This document shows positions 1 through 8,226 of a stretch of 59,662 nucleotides of DNA, piece after piece; the first letter of the stretch is position 1; each line of letters begins with the position of its first letter. The stretch is from Candidatus Nanopelagicales bacterium (GTDB lineage Bacteria > Actinomycetota > Actinomycetes > S36-B12 > CAIYMF01): contig JAFIHG010000057.1 of the NCBI GenBank assembly GCA_017848795.1, positions 1 to 59,662 on the forward strand. Direction: 5' to 3'. The translations under genes were made by a program, and so were the position numbers. A model generated the notes under the pieces. It was not told where the DNA came from, searched no databases, and worked only from the letters and a program-made list of their open reading frames with translations.

Positions 1-1
1 G

Positions 2-124
2 TCAACCCGCGTGATGTCGAGCGACACGCCCGCAGTCGTGTGCCTACACAATTTCGGGTCCAAGAGGCTCTCCGACCTCCTGACCTGCACCGATGCTACC
101 GACCACGCCGTCATGTGCCCGTGA
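2..124 (+). CDS. possible 3' end of an unidentified gene entering from the left
   Basis: An open frame runs in from the left edge and stops with TGA at 122-124. About 85% of its codons end in G or C, as in real genes of this window, and it would converge on the NERD helicase gene with a 14-base overlap. I do not recognise the product. The opposite strand also has an open frame here, starting at an ATG that overlaps the helicase stop, with similar third-position bias, so the strand is uncertain. Confidence 0.25.
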   Translation, partial: STRVMSSDTPAVVCLHNFGSKRLSDLLTCTDATDHAVMCP

Positions 125-2207
125 TCTTCGGAAGTCCGGCCATCGCGACGAACAGCTGGCGGCGCTCCAGCGCGGCGCGTTCGGCGTCCGCGTCATCGGA
201 CTCGTTGCTGCGCTGCGGCGCCGGCACGGCGCGGTGATCAGGCAGGTACACCGCGGCGAACTCGAGGCCCTTGGCGCGCTGGTAGGTCCCGACCTTGACG
301 GCGTCGACGGGTCGCCCGTCGTAGTCCGTGAGCGCGATCGCGGGCACGCCGTCGCGAGTCAGGGTCGCGATCCACTGCTCCGCCTGGGAATTGATGGGGC
401 ACAGCACGGCCATGTCGCCGTGGCGTACGCCGCGGGCGTGGTCGAACCCGACTTGGGCGACGAGGCCAGAGCTGTCGGGACGGGTCACGACGGTGCCGCC
501 GTCACGGTCCACTTCGAGGTCGCGGGTTCCGGCGAAGCGGTTGCTCTCGAGGTCGTCGTACGCATCGTCAGCCACGACCCCCAGTGCCGCCGCGATGATT
601 TGGCTGCCGTTGCGGTAGTTGCGATCGAGTACGGCCGCCCGCCCGACTACCGAGATGCCGGCCTCGGCGAGGGTGAACCCGCCGGGGTACACGGCCTGCT
701 GGCCGTCCCCGACGAACAGCAGACCGTCGGGGGAGTCGCCGGCCAGCGCGTACAGGAGCTGGGCGCCGACGCACGTCAGGTCCTGCACCTCGTCGGCGAC
801 GACAGCGTCGTAGCCCGGCTCGAGCGGTTGCGCCCGCAGCGAGTCGCGGGCCAGCAGCAGCACGTCGGCCCAGTCATGACGGCCCAGGTCGCGGCGGATG
901 CGCTCGTACTCCTGAAAGATCGCCCACACGGCTTCCCGGTGCACCGGACGCAGCGCAGTGCTGCGCCCGATCCGGCTCAGCTGAGCGTACGCGTCGTACT
1001 CGGTGATGCCGCGACCCTTGATGACGGTCTGCACCTCGTCGAACCAGTACCGCGGCGGGACCGCCAGGTTCGCGAGCGCGCTGGTCACGCCGAAGCGCTG
1101 CCAGGCGAGGTTGAACCAGGTCTGCGGGTCGCCGTCGAGGTCGAGGCGTACGCCCCGCTGGTCGAGCAACCGGCAGGCCCAGGAGTGCAGGCCACGAAAC
1201 TCGACCCGCTCGCGATGGTCGGGCGCGAGCCGGCTGAACAGCTGCTCCTGCACCCGCGGCAGCGTCTTCACGAACGACGTGACAAGTACGCGCTTGCCCT
1301 CGGCCGCGAGGCGCTTCGCGCGGTGCAGTGCGACGACGCTCTTGCCGGTGCCGGACGGGCCGCGGATGCGTGCCGGCCCGGACCACTGCTGGGCGACCAA
1401 CCGGGCCTGGCGGGGATCGAGCCAGACCATCCACGATTCGATCGGCTCGGCGCACGCGGCTTCCCGCAGCGCAGTGAGCAGATCGTCGGCGGACAGCAGC
1501 GCGAGCTGGGCGTCCGGCTTCACCGCGACGGGCACCGCCCGACGCGATGCCGGGCAGCGATGGGAGGCTCGCGGCGGGCAGGCGTCCTGCAACGCCGCGA
1601 CGATGGCGGTGACCTGTGAGGGACCGAGCCGGATGCCGCGTCGCAGCAGGTCTCGTGGCAGGTTCCGTTCTCCGCAGACGGTCACCCGCCCCAGCGCGGC
1701 GCCGGCGTTGCGTCGGTGGGCCAGCGCCAGCATCGGCACGACCTCGGCCGGTGGTAGTCCCAGTTCGACGAGCACGTTCTCGACCGCGGCCGACTGATCC
1801 AGCAACTTGTCGATCGTGCCGTCCTGCGGCTCGTCGCCCCGCCAGAGCCGCCCGGCCTCGACCCGTACGTCACGCCAATTCTTCACGTCGATGACGAACA
1901 CGCCACCAGGACCGACGACGATCAGGTCGATGTTGGCCCGGCGGGTTCCCGGCCACGCCCGATCGGCCAGCACGTGCCAGCCGGTGTCGATCATGTCGAC
2001 GAGGACTCGAGCCACGCGGGCTTCACCGTCGCCACCCGCTTGCCATTGGTCGCGGTCCTTACGCAACCGTTGCAGGTACTCCAGCAGTCCCAGCACCTGG
2101 CTCTCGACCGCTGCGATCTCGAGCTCGCGCTGCTCCGCAACCGCGTACGCCGACGCGCCGGCGCCTGACTCGGTTGGCTCACTGCTCACCGTGAATGAGA
2201 CCCCCAT
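111..2207 (-). CDS. NERD-domain superfamily 1 (UvrD-like) helicase, C-terminally truncated
   Basis: The product is a 698-residue cytoplasmic protein. A NERD (nuclease-related) domain lies at about residues 60-150, with NIDLIVVGPGGVF and the core lysine in VIDVKNW. An SF1 helicase core follows, with Walker A GPSGTGKS near 285, the Walker B-like motif ADEVQDL near 470, and motif V (YQRAKGLEF) near 650. NERD-helicases are thought to act on DNA or RNA and recur in defence islands. The protein ends 13 residues after RRQLFVAM, exactly where motif VI (normally VAMTRAR) should supply the arginine finger. It is therefore probably inactive, or its end marks a recombination junction. It is divergent from the YefM/RelE pair. 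The start is chosen as the first in-frame start; other starts within 25 codons are possible. Confidence 0.85.
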   Translation of the reverse strand: MGVSFTVSSEPTESGAGASAYAVAEQRELEIAAVESQVLGLLEYLQRLRKDRDQWQAGGDGEARVARVLVDMIDTGWHVLADRAWPGTRRANIDLIVVGPGGVFVIDVKNWRDVRVEAGRLWRGDEPQDGTIDKLLDQSAAVENVLVELGLPPAEVVPMLALAHRRNAGAALGRVTVCGERNLPRDLLRRGIRLGPSQVTAIVAALQDACPPRASHRCPASRRAVPVAVKPDAQLALLSADDLLTALREAACAEPIESWMVWLDPRQARLVAQQWSGPARIRGPSGTGKSVVALHRAKRLAAEGKRVLVTSFVKTLPRVQEQLFSRLAPDHRERVEFRGLHSWACRLLDQRGVRLDLDGDPQTWFNLAWQRFGVTSALANLAVPPRYWFDEVQTVIKGRGITEYDAYAQLSRIGRSTALRPVHREAVWAIFQEYERIRRDLGRHDWADVLLLARDSLRAQPLEPGYDAVVADEVQDLTCVGAQLLYALAGDSPDGLLFVGDGQQAVYPGGFTLAEAGISVVGRAAVLDRNYRNGSQIIAAALGVVADDAYDDLESNRFAGTRDLEVDRDGGTVVTRPDSSGLVAQVGFDHARGVRHGDMAVLCPINSQAEQWIATLTRDGVPAIALTDYDGRPVDAVKVGTYQRAKGLEFAAVYLPDHRAVPAPQRSNESDDADAERAALERRQLFVAMAGLPKITGT

Positions 2208-2365
2208 CCGTAAGCGATCGGCGCCTCACGGCTCTACCTTGATGACTGGCAACGCGGGCGCGCGGCACTTGACGGATGCAGCGCATGGCGAGCTGGGAAC
2301 CTGTCGCGACCATACCGGCTTGTCGTCCGTGCCTGAGCACGCGGTCATCGGACTTGAATTCGGAC

Positions 2366-2401
2366 TTGTCCAGGAGCTAATTCAGACCTATTGTTCGGCC
2401 C
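2366..2401 (+). promoter_or_regulatory. promoter of the YefM/RelE pair (leaderless)
   Basis: TTGTCC at 2366-2371 and TATTGT at 2389-2394 are spaced by 17 bases. The -10 box ends 7 bases before the antitoxin ATG at 2402, so transcription would start on the start codon. TGAATT (2355-2360) and AATTCA (2379-2384) form a spaced inverted repeat around the -35 box and may be the antitoxin operator; that part is weak. Confidence 0.55.
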
Positions 2402-2680
2402 ATGACGACTGTCCCTCTGACGGAGGCGAAGGCGCGCCTCAATGAGCTTGTCGAGGAGGCCGTCAACACGCACGAGCGCGTGACGATCACCCGACATGGT
2501 CGGCCTGCGGTGGTGCTCGTCTCGGTCGACGACCTCGAGTCGCTCGAGGAGACGGTGTACTGGCAGGGCCAGCCCGGCGTCGCCGAGGATCTCGCAGCAG
2601 CTCGCGATGAGGCGGCGGCTGGCGCGTTGCACGACGAAGCCAGCGTGCGTCGCCGGTACGGGGTCGGCACGACACGGTGA
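2402..2680 (+). CDS. type II antitoxin, Phd/YefM family
   Basis: This 92-residue protein has the family's N-terminal DNA-binding fold: LTEAKARLNELVEEA, then VTITRHGRPAVVLVSVDD at about residues 25-42. The acidic C-terminal tail would wrap the toxin. It should neutralise the RelE-like toxin encoded next and repress their shared promoter. The last four bases overlap the toxin start (GTGA), so the two are translationally coupled. There is no Shine-Dalgarno sequence; the -10 box sits 7 bases upstream, consistent with a leaderless message. Confidence 0.9.
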   Translation: MTTVPLTEAKARLNELVEEAVNTHERVTITRHGRPAVVLVSVDDLESLEETVYWQGQPGVAEDLAAARDEAAAGALHDEASVRRRYGVGTTR

Positions 2681-2943
2681 GCTGGACGGTCGTCCTGTCT
2701 GCTGCTGCTATTCGCACCTTGGACTCGGTGCCGCCGCGGGTGTTACCGGCCGTGATCGAGTTCCTCTACGGCCCGCTGGCGCGGGACCCGCATCGGGTGG
2801 GCAAGCCGCTGCGTGACGATTTCGCCGGCCTTCACAGCGCCCGACGTGGCTCGTATCGCGTGCTCTACGAAATCGACGACGATCGCGGCACGGTCACAGT
2901 CATCCGAATCGCCCACCGCAGCAGCGCCTATCGCCGGCGCTGA
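2677..2943 (+). CDS. type II toxin, RelE/ParE superfamily
   Basis: This 88-residue protein has the compact RelE fold: WTVVLSAAAIRTLDSVP at the start, then KPLRDDFAGLHSARRGSYRVLYEIDD and a closing IRIAHRSSAYRR. The basic and aromatic residues RGSYRVLYEI and HRSSAYR match ribosome-dependent mRNA interferases. The GTG start at 2677 overlaps the antitoxin stop. Family knowledge predicts cleavage of mRNA in the ribosomal A site; the sequence alone cannot separate RelE activity from ParE (gyrase) activity. Confidence 0.88.
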   Translation: MSWTVVLSAAAIRTLDSVPPRVLPAVIEFLYGPLARDPHRVGKPLRDDFAGLHSARRGSYRVLYEIDDDRGTVTVIRIAHRSSAYRRR

Positions 2944-3006
2944 CCGTCACCTACGCCGGAATGTCAGCCGGTCGTGCCAAGCTGCGCTCCGAGGGAAGGG
3001 TGACGG

Positions 3007-6000
3007 GTGGACGAGGGACTCTACGAATCGCTGCTCACGCCGCGGCTTCGCGAAGACGTGGCGGCGATCGACTCGCTCGACGCACGGACGGACGGCGTCG
3101 ATGCTGCCGAACAGCCGGAGGTGCTCGCGCGGCACATCGCCCATGCGATGGCACGTACGCTCCGGCAGCACGCCGACCCGGCGCGGCGCGTGGCGCTGGT
3201 CAACGAGGTGCTGCAGCTCCTGGACGCGACGGACGACACAGTCCTGCCCGGGCCCGAGCAGTTGCTCGCGCTGCTGCGTCCCGCCGGCCCGGGCGTTCCG
3301 GGTCGATCGGAGCGCCGGCCGTCGACGCCGCTGTCCGACGCCGCCCTGCTGACAAACGCGCACGGCGAGCCGGCGCTCGGCAACGAGCTGCGGGCCGAGA
3401 TCGACAGTGCCGATGAGGTCGACCTGCTGTGCGCGTTCGTGAAGTGGTACGGGCTGCGCCTGCTCGAGCCAGAACTGCGCCGGCTCCGCGAGCGCGGCGC
3501 GCGGTTGCGGGTCATCACCACGACGTACCTGGGGTCCACCGAGCGAGCTGCGCTCGACCGGCTCGTCGAGGAGTTCGGCGCCGACGTCCAGGTGCAGTAC
3601 GACGCGCAGCGCACTCGCCTGCACGCCAAGGCATGGATGTTCCGGCGCAACACCGGCTACGACACTGCGTACGTCGGCTCGTCTAACCTCTCGCGTGCCG
3701 CACTGCTCGAGGGCGTCGAGTGGAACGTGCGGCTCTCCCGCATCGCCACCCCGGCGCTGATGGCCAAGTTCGCGGCCACGTTCGACACCTACTGGGCCGA
3801 TCCGTCGTACGAGCCGTACGACCCGGCTCGCGACCGTGACCGGCTCGACGACGCGTTGGCGCTGGCTTCCGGACGGACGAAAGCGGGGCAGGTCCTGGTC
3901 TCCCTGTCCGGGCTGGAGGTGAAGCCGCGGCCGCATCAGCAGCGGATGCTCGAACAGCTCGAGGTCGAGCGGGTCGTGCACGGCCGGCACCGCAACCTCG
4001 TCGTCGCCGCGACCGGCACCGGCAAGACCGTGCTGGCCGCGCTGGACTATCGCCGCCTGTCCGGGGCGGATCACCGGCCGTCGCTGCTGTTCGTCGCGCA
4101 CCGCCGGGAGATCCTCGAGCAGTCGCTCCGCACGTACCGCGAGGTGCTCGGCGACGCCACCTTCGGCGAGCTCTACGTCGGCGGCGCCCGGCCGGAGCGC
4201 TGGGAGCACGTGTTCGCGAGCGTCCAGTCGCTCGCGTCCTATGGCGTCGACCGGATACCGCCGGACGCGTACGACATCGTCGTGATCGACGAGTTCCACC
4301 ACGCCGAAGCGCCCACCTACCGGCGAATCACCGAACGGCTCACCCCACGCGAGCTGCTGGGCCTCACCGCGACGCCGGAACGCGCGGACGGCGTCGACGT
4401 GCGGGCGTTTTTCGATGGCCGTGCGGCGTGCGAGCTGGCGCTGTGGGAGGCGCTGGAGGAAGAGTTACTCTCGCCGTTCCACTACTTCGGCATCGCCGAC
4501 GGCACCGACCTGACGCGGCTGGAATGGAAGCGCGGCCGCTACGACGAGGCGGCGCTGTCGAACCTCTACACCGGTAACGACGCCCGGGCTCGCATCGTAC
4601 TCAAGCAGCTGCGCGACAAGGTCAGCGACCTGACGGCGATGCGCGCCCTTGGCTTCTGCGTATCCGTGCCGCATGCGCGGTACATGGCGGAGGTCTTCAC
4701 GCGCGCCGGCATCCCCGCGCGAGCGGTCAGCGGAACAACCTCGCAACACGACCGCGAGCAAGCCCTCGTCGACCTGCGCAGCCGGCGCGTCAACGCCTTG
4801 TTCGCCGCCGACCTGTTCAATGAAGGGCTGGACCTGCCCGAGGTCGACACCGTGCTATTCCTGCGGCCCACCGAGAGCGCGACGATCTTCCTGCAGCAGC
4901 TCGGCCGCGGGCTGCGGCTGGCACGGGACAAGGCGGTGCTCACCGTCCTGGACTTCGTCGGCCATCACAACCGGGCGTTCCGGTTCGACCTGCGCTACCG
5001 CGCGCTGACCGGAGCCACCCGCCGCGGCCTGGCACGACAGGTCGAGCGAGGCTTCCCGTTCCTGCCCTCCGGCTGCCAGATCCTACTCGACGAGGTGACC
5101 GCCGCGGCCGTGCTCGAGAACGTGAAGAGCCAGCTGACCAGCCGCTGGCAGACCCTCGTGTCGGAGCTGCGCGCTCATCCCACGACCGAGCTGGGTGAGT
5201 TTCTGCGGGACTCGGGAGTGGAACTCGCTGACATCGTCCGCGGCGACCGGTCGTGGACCCGGCTCCGTCGGGACGCGCGCGTGCTGACGGCGCCATCGGG
5301 ACCGGGGGAAGGGCCGCTGCTCAAGCGGGTACGCGCGCTCGTGCACGTCGACGACCCGGAGCGAGCCGACGCGTACCGGCGGTGGCTCGCCGAGGATGCG
5401 CCGGCGTACGACGCCGCGGATGCTCGGCTGCAGGCGTACGGCCGGATGCTGTTCTTCTCCCTCTGGCCCGACGGTGGCTGCTTCACCTCGTATGCCGACG
5501 GGCTCGCGTCGCTGCGCAGCGAACCGGCCGTACGCGACGAGCTGCGCCAGGTGATCGCCCTCGGTCTGGCCGGCGCTCAGCACGTCACGTCAGCGGCGGC
5601 GGTCGCGGATTGGCCGCTGCGCGTACATGCGCGCTACACCCGCGAGGAGGTCGTGGCTGCCCTCGGCTACGCCGACCTCGCCCGCCGCAAGCCCAACAGC
5701 TTCCGCGAGGGCGTGCTGTTCTCCGAGGCGGCGCAGGCGGACGCGTTCTTCGTGACGTTGAAGAAGTCGGAGACGGACTACTCGCCGACGACGATGTACC
5801 GGGACTACGCGATCAGCCCGACCCTGTTCCACTGGGAGTCGCAGTCCGGTACGACGGTCGCCTCACCGACTGGGCAGCGCTACCTCAACCACGCGCGCCG
5901 CGGGACGCACGTGCTGCTGTTCTCCCGGCCGGAGAAGGTGACCGACTTCGGCTCCGGCGCGCCGTACCTGTTCCTGGGCACCGCGCAGTACGTGAGCCAC

Positions 6001-6087
6001 CGCGGCGAGCGCCCGATCGCAATCACCTGGCGCCTCGACACCCCGATGCCGGCATCGGAGTTCGCGATCGCGAGCGTGGCAGCGTAA
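3007..6087 (+). CDS. phospholipase D-like / SF2 helicase / DUF3427 protein
   Basis: The product is a 1026-residue multidomain protein. A PLD-like nuclease domain at about 120-275 has an HxK motif (RTRLHAKAWMF near 205) and GSSNLSRAALLEG. An SF2 helicase core follows, with AATGTGKT near 340, DEFHH near 430, LTATPER near 457 and QQLGRGLRLARDK near 635. The end (about 880-1015) matches DUF3427, with TMYRDYAISPTLFHWESQS and RYLNHARRGTHVLLF. Only one HxK motif is clear, so dimerisation would be needed for a PLD active site. Such proteins resemble the motor/nuclease parts of type III restriction-like defence systems but stand alone here. The GTG start at 3007 follows GAGGGAAGGG. Cytoplasmic. Confidence 0.9.
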   Translation: MDEGLYESLLTPRLREDVAAIDSLDARTDGVDAAEQPEVLARHIAHAMARTLRQHADPARRVALVNEVLQLLDATDDTVLPGPEQLLALLRPAGPGVPGRSERRPSTPLSDAALLTNAHGEPALGNELRAEIDSADEVDLLCAFVKWYGLRLLEPELRRLRERGARLRVITTTYLGSTERAALDRLVEEFGADVQVQYDAQRTRLHAKAWMFRRNTGYDTAYVGSSNLSRAALLEGVEWNVRLSRIATPALMAKFAATFDTYWADPSYEPYDPARDRDRLDDALALASGRTKAGQVLVSLSGLEVKPRPHQQRMLEQLEVERVVHGRHRNLVVAATGTGKTVLAALDYRRLSGADHRPSLLFVAHRREILEQSLRTYREVLGDATFGELYVGGARPERWEHVFASVQSLASYGVDRIPPDAYDIVVIDEFHHAEAPTYRRITERLTPRELLGLTATPERADGVDVRAFFDGRAACELALWEALEEELLSPFHYFGIADGTDLTRLEWKRGRYDEAALSNLYTGNDARARIVLKQLRDKVSDLTAMRALGFCVSVPHARYMAEVFTRAGIPARAVSGTTSQHDREQALVDLRSRRVNALFAADLFNEGLDLPEVDTVLFLRPTESATIFLQQLGRGLRLARDKAVLTVLDFVGHHNRAFRFDLRYRALTGATRRGLARQVERGFPFLPSGCQILLDEVTAAAVLENVKSQLTSRWQTLVSELRAHPTTELGEFLRDSGVELADIVRGDRSWTRLRRDARVLTAPSGPGEGPLLKRVRALVHVDDPERADAYRRWLAEDAPAYDAADARLQAYGRMLFFSLWPDGGCFTSYADGLASLRSEPAVRDELRQVIALGLAGAQHVTSAAAVADWPLRVHARYTREEVVAALGYADLARRKPNSFREGVLFSEAAQADAFFVTLKKSETDYSPTTMYRDYAISPTLFHWESQSGTTVASPTGQRYLNHARRGTHVLLFSRPEKVTDFGSGAPYLFLGTAQYVSHRGERPIAITWRLDTPMPASEFAIASVAA

Positions 6088-6281
6088 TCCTGCGCGATGA
6101 CGCGACGCTTGTCCTGGGGAGCCGGCTCGCCTCGGCCCAACGTTCGGTGGCCGGACCGAGCGGTTCAACTGCCTAGAAGACTGTGCCGATGGAACTGTAC
6201 ATGGAGCGAAGGTCACTGCCCGAGCGTGGACAATATAGCGGTCAACGGATGATCTCCTTTTATGAGAAGGAGCCGCATGGG

Positions 6282-6938
6282 ATGCAGGACTCGCAGGGCG
6301 TCGAGCAACTGCCGGTCTCCGAAGCGAGACGGTTCTCTCTACCAGGGCCAGTCCTCGTAAAGATGGTCTACGTCACGCACCCGGCCGACGAATCCACGCT
6401 GGTGCCGTTCGCGGAGTACGACGAGACCGTCATGCGTGACAAGCTCAATGAGGCGCTCCGGGTCGTCAACGAGTTGCGCGCATCGCGGGTAGTAGCAAAG
6501 GCGGTCCGTGGTGACAGCTCTGGCGGTCATGCCGCAGCCGCCAAGGGATTGGGGATCAATTTCGGCGGCGGGAAAGCGGCGGCATGGGATGTCGCATACG
6601 AGCAGAACGGAGTGGGTGGACCGCCGCGCGACCCACGACCGCTGCTCTATCCCCGCGAGCCAGGACTGGAAGCCGCGTGCGTCGCCGTGCTCAACAACGG
6701 CGCTCGCGATGTCCGAATCGAGATTGTGCGACAGTATCAACTCACAGTGGAGGGCGACCTGGCGGCCGGCCTGAAGAAGGTCGGATTCAAACTGGGCGTC
6801 GCGCTCGACAAAAGCAAGCACAGCGTCTTCGTGATCGAAGCCAAGTTCGAAGCGCTGCCGGAGCGGCCGGGGCGGAAGGACGTCCCGGCACAGACGGCCG
6901 CCGCGCGACCCGAGAAGTCTGGCTGGCGGCGACGCTAG
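6282..6938 (+). CDS. unrecognised 218-residue protein
   Basis: I do not recognise this protein. ATG 6282 is chosen because AAGGAG (6267-6272) lies nine bases upstream; ATG 6249 and GTG 6183 are in frame further up. A possible -10 box TATAGC is at 6234-6239. It has no signal peptide or membrane segment. Visible parts are an N-terminal mixed region, a helix (MRDKLNEALRVVNELRASR), a glycine- and alanine-rich stretch (GLGINFGGGKAAAW), a central proline-rich loop, then strands such as VRIEIVRQYQLTVEGDL and SVFVIEAKFEALP, and a basic tail. It sits directly downstream of the PLD-helicase, on the same strand, 194 bases away, and may be its partner. Confidence 0.6.
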   Translation: MQDSQGVEQLPVSEARRFSLPGPVLVKMVYVTHPADESTLVPFAEYDETVMRDKLNEALRVVNELRASRVVAKAVRGDSSGGHAAAAKGLGINFGGGKAAAWDVAYEQNGVGGPPRDPRPLLYPREPGLEAACVAVLNNGARDVRIEIVRQYQLTVEGDLAAGLKKVGFKLGVALDKSKHSVFVIEAKFEALPERPGRKDVPAQTAAARPEKSGWRRR

Positions 6939-7232
6939 TCGCGGGCGCGCGCGTCTGACAGGGAAGCATCGCGCGTGCGGCGGTCGCCTGCATGCGACGT
7001 GGTCGACGAAGACGGCGTGCTGCTGGCCGGCCCAGCCGACAACGACGCACGCGCCCTGAAACACATGATCAGGAGGCGATCCAGGCGGTCCGACGGCCGA
7101 TGGCGCCCTGCAACTGAGCACGACTTGAGCAACGTGACCAGACCCAGACTGCGCGAAACGCCTCCCGATCGTGAACACGCGCTCCTCGGATCTCGGAGGT
7201 CCTCGTGAGCCGGCTTCTTCGTTGTTCCACAC
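6939..7232. other. gene-free stretch
   Basis: No frame here has a convincing start, codon bias or recognisable product. With the leader of the next gene it makes about 320 bases without a gene. The long minus-strand frames that cross it are the antisense of the flanking genes. It may hold decayed sequence from island turnover. Confidence 0.5.
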
Positions 7233-7252
7233 CAGTATCACGCGCGATACTG
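7233..7252. promoter_or_regulatory. 7-bp inverted repeat upstream of the Phd antitoxin
   Basis: CAGTATC (7233-7239) and GATACTG (7246-7252) form a perfect inverted repeat with a 6-base spacer, 8 bases before the antitoxin GTG. GATACT could serve as a -10 box for a leaderless transcript. Antitoxins of this family bind such palindromes to repress themselves; the assignment here is by position. Confidence 0.45.
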
Positions 7253-7260
7253 TCGTCGAC

Positions 7261-7497
7261 GTGACCGAGGTGACGATCCGCGAGTTGCGCAAGCACGGTG
7301 GAGATGTCATCGACCGGGTCTTGCGTGGGAAAACGCTCACGGTGACCAGGAACGGCACACCGTTCGCCGAGCTCGTTCCGATCCGCGCGAAACCCGTTCC
7401 GCTCGAGGTCCTCCGTGCCCGCCGGCGGCAGCTTCCCGCCGTTGATCCGGGTGGGATGCGTGCCAACCTCGACGCAGCGCTCGACCCCCCGTTGTGA
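7261..7497 (+). CDS. orphan type II antitoxin, Phd/YefM family
   Basis: This 78-residue protein begins VTEVTIRELRKHGGDVIDRV and continues LTVTRNGTPFAELVPI, which is the Phd/YefM DNA-binding fold with its typical R/K-NG-P-A-L-P strand. GTG 7261 is chosen over an upstream in-frame start at 7171 because homology begins here and the palindrome lies just before it. The usual toxin gene should overlap its stop. Only a short toxin-like beginning is present (next entry), so the antitoxin is probably an orphan kept after toxin loss. Confidence 0.8.
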   Translation: MTEVTIRELRKHGGDVIDRVLRGKTLTVTRNGTPFAELVPIRAKPVPLEVLRARRRQLPAVDPGGMRANLDAALDPPL

Positions 7498-7560
7498 CTG
7501 CGGCTGCGACCCGAGGCGTACTGGACAGCACCCTCGGTGCCGCGATGCACCGGGCGACTG
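7494..7560 (+). pseudogene. remnant of a PIN-domain (VapC) toxin gene
   Basis: A GTG at 7494 overlaps the antitoxin stop by four bases, as VapC genes do. The first codons read VTAAATRGVLDST, close to the usual PIN-toxin opening in which GVLD is followed by the first catalytic Asp region (GVLDTS). Similarity then stops at about 7535-7560, where the AbiE operator begins. No downstream PIN motifs occur in any frame. This looks like a toxin cut off at the junction with the AbiE module. The match is short, so the call is tentative. Confidence 0.4.
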
Positions 7561-7592
7561 CAGATAGTACTCATGACGAGTACTATCTGCAG
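7558..7592. promoter_or_regulatory. AbiE operator/promoter: 15-bp perfect inverted repeat
   Basis: CTGCAGATAGTACTC (7558-7572) and its exact reverse complement (7578-7592) flank the 5-base spacer ATGAC, ending one base before the abiEi ATG at 7594. TACTAT at 7581-7586 fits a -10 box 7 bases before that ATG, so the operator would cover the promoter of a leaderless message. AbiEi antitoxins are known to repress their own operon by binding inverted repeats, which fits this site well. Confidence 0.75.
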
Positions 7593-7593
7593 A

Positions 7594-8226
7594 ATGAGTC
7601 TCGAAGCCGACGTTGTGCGGCTGCTCGCCAAAGCGCCGCTGCGCACGGTGCGGACCCGCGACCTCGCGGCGGTGTACGCGCACCCACGCCAACGAGTGCG
7701 CGCCCTCGAAGCACGAGGCATCGTGCACCGGCTCGCGCACGGGTTCTACTGTGCGGTACCCGCCGAGCACGACCCAGCGACCTGGCGACCTTCGATTGAG
7801 GCTGCCGCGGCGGGGATCGCCAGCGCGATCTTCGGCGATCGGATCCCGGTCCTCACCGGCCTGACGGCCGCCCGAGTGCACCGGGCGCTGCCGCGCGCCG
7901 TCGCGGTCGCGCAGGTGGCGGTACCGCGCTGGCGCCGGCCCATGCACCTGGCGGACCGGGTCGGCGAGGTACGTTTCGTTGCGCGGCGCGTGGGCGACCT
8001 GGACGCCGTCCTCGTCCAGACCGACCTGGGCCCGGCGTTGGCGACCACGACCGAGCAGACCGTGCTCGACCTCGCCCGCAGCGACCCTCGTGGCATCGAC
8101 GTCGATGTGCAGGAGTCGATTCGCACGCTCTTGGCCGGGGCCGACGCGACTCAGCTCGAAACCCTGGCCCGGGCGCAGCGGATGGGTGCCACACTCCGCC
8201 GACTCGAGGCGGGCGGCCCGTCATGA
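7594..8226 (+). CDS. abiEi: AbiEi antitoxin (type IV toxin-antitoxin, phage abortive infection)
   Basis: This is a 210-residue protein. An N-terminal winged helix occupies about residues 1-55 (VVRLLAKAPLRTVRTRDLAAVY, RALEARGIVHRLAHGFYCAVP). The AbiEi C-terminal domain follows, with LTGLTAARVHRALPRAVAVAQVAVP and the TTTEQTVLDLAR segment. Family members repress the operon and antagonise the AbiEii toxin without stable contact. ATG 7594 is preferred: a -10 box lies 7 bases upstream and homology starts here; in-frame ATGs at 7573 and 7537 exist. Its stop overlaps the abiEii start (ATGA at 8223-8226). Confidence 0.9.
   Translation: MSLEADVVRLLAKAPLRTVRTRDLAAVYAHPRQRVRALEARGIVHRLAHGFYCAVPAEHDPATWRPSIEAAAAGIASAIFGDRIPVLTGLTAARVHRALPRAVAVAQVAVPRWRRPMHLADRVGEVRFVARRVGDLDAVLVQTDLGPALATTTEQTVLDLARSDPRGIDVDVQESIRTLLAGADATQLETLARAQRMGATLRRLEAGGPS

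Noticed and set aside
93..1619. Long plus-strand open frame opposite the NERD-helicase
   Set aside because: It is antisense to a gene with clear helicase motifs and its product has no recognisable domain, as is common in high-GC DNA.
6339..7721. 460-codon minus-strand frame across the gene-poor region near 7 kb
   Set aside because: It runs antisense to the unknown 218-residue gene, the antitoxin and the AbiE operator; no domain is visible.
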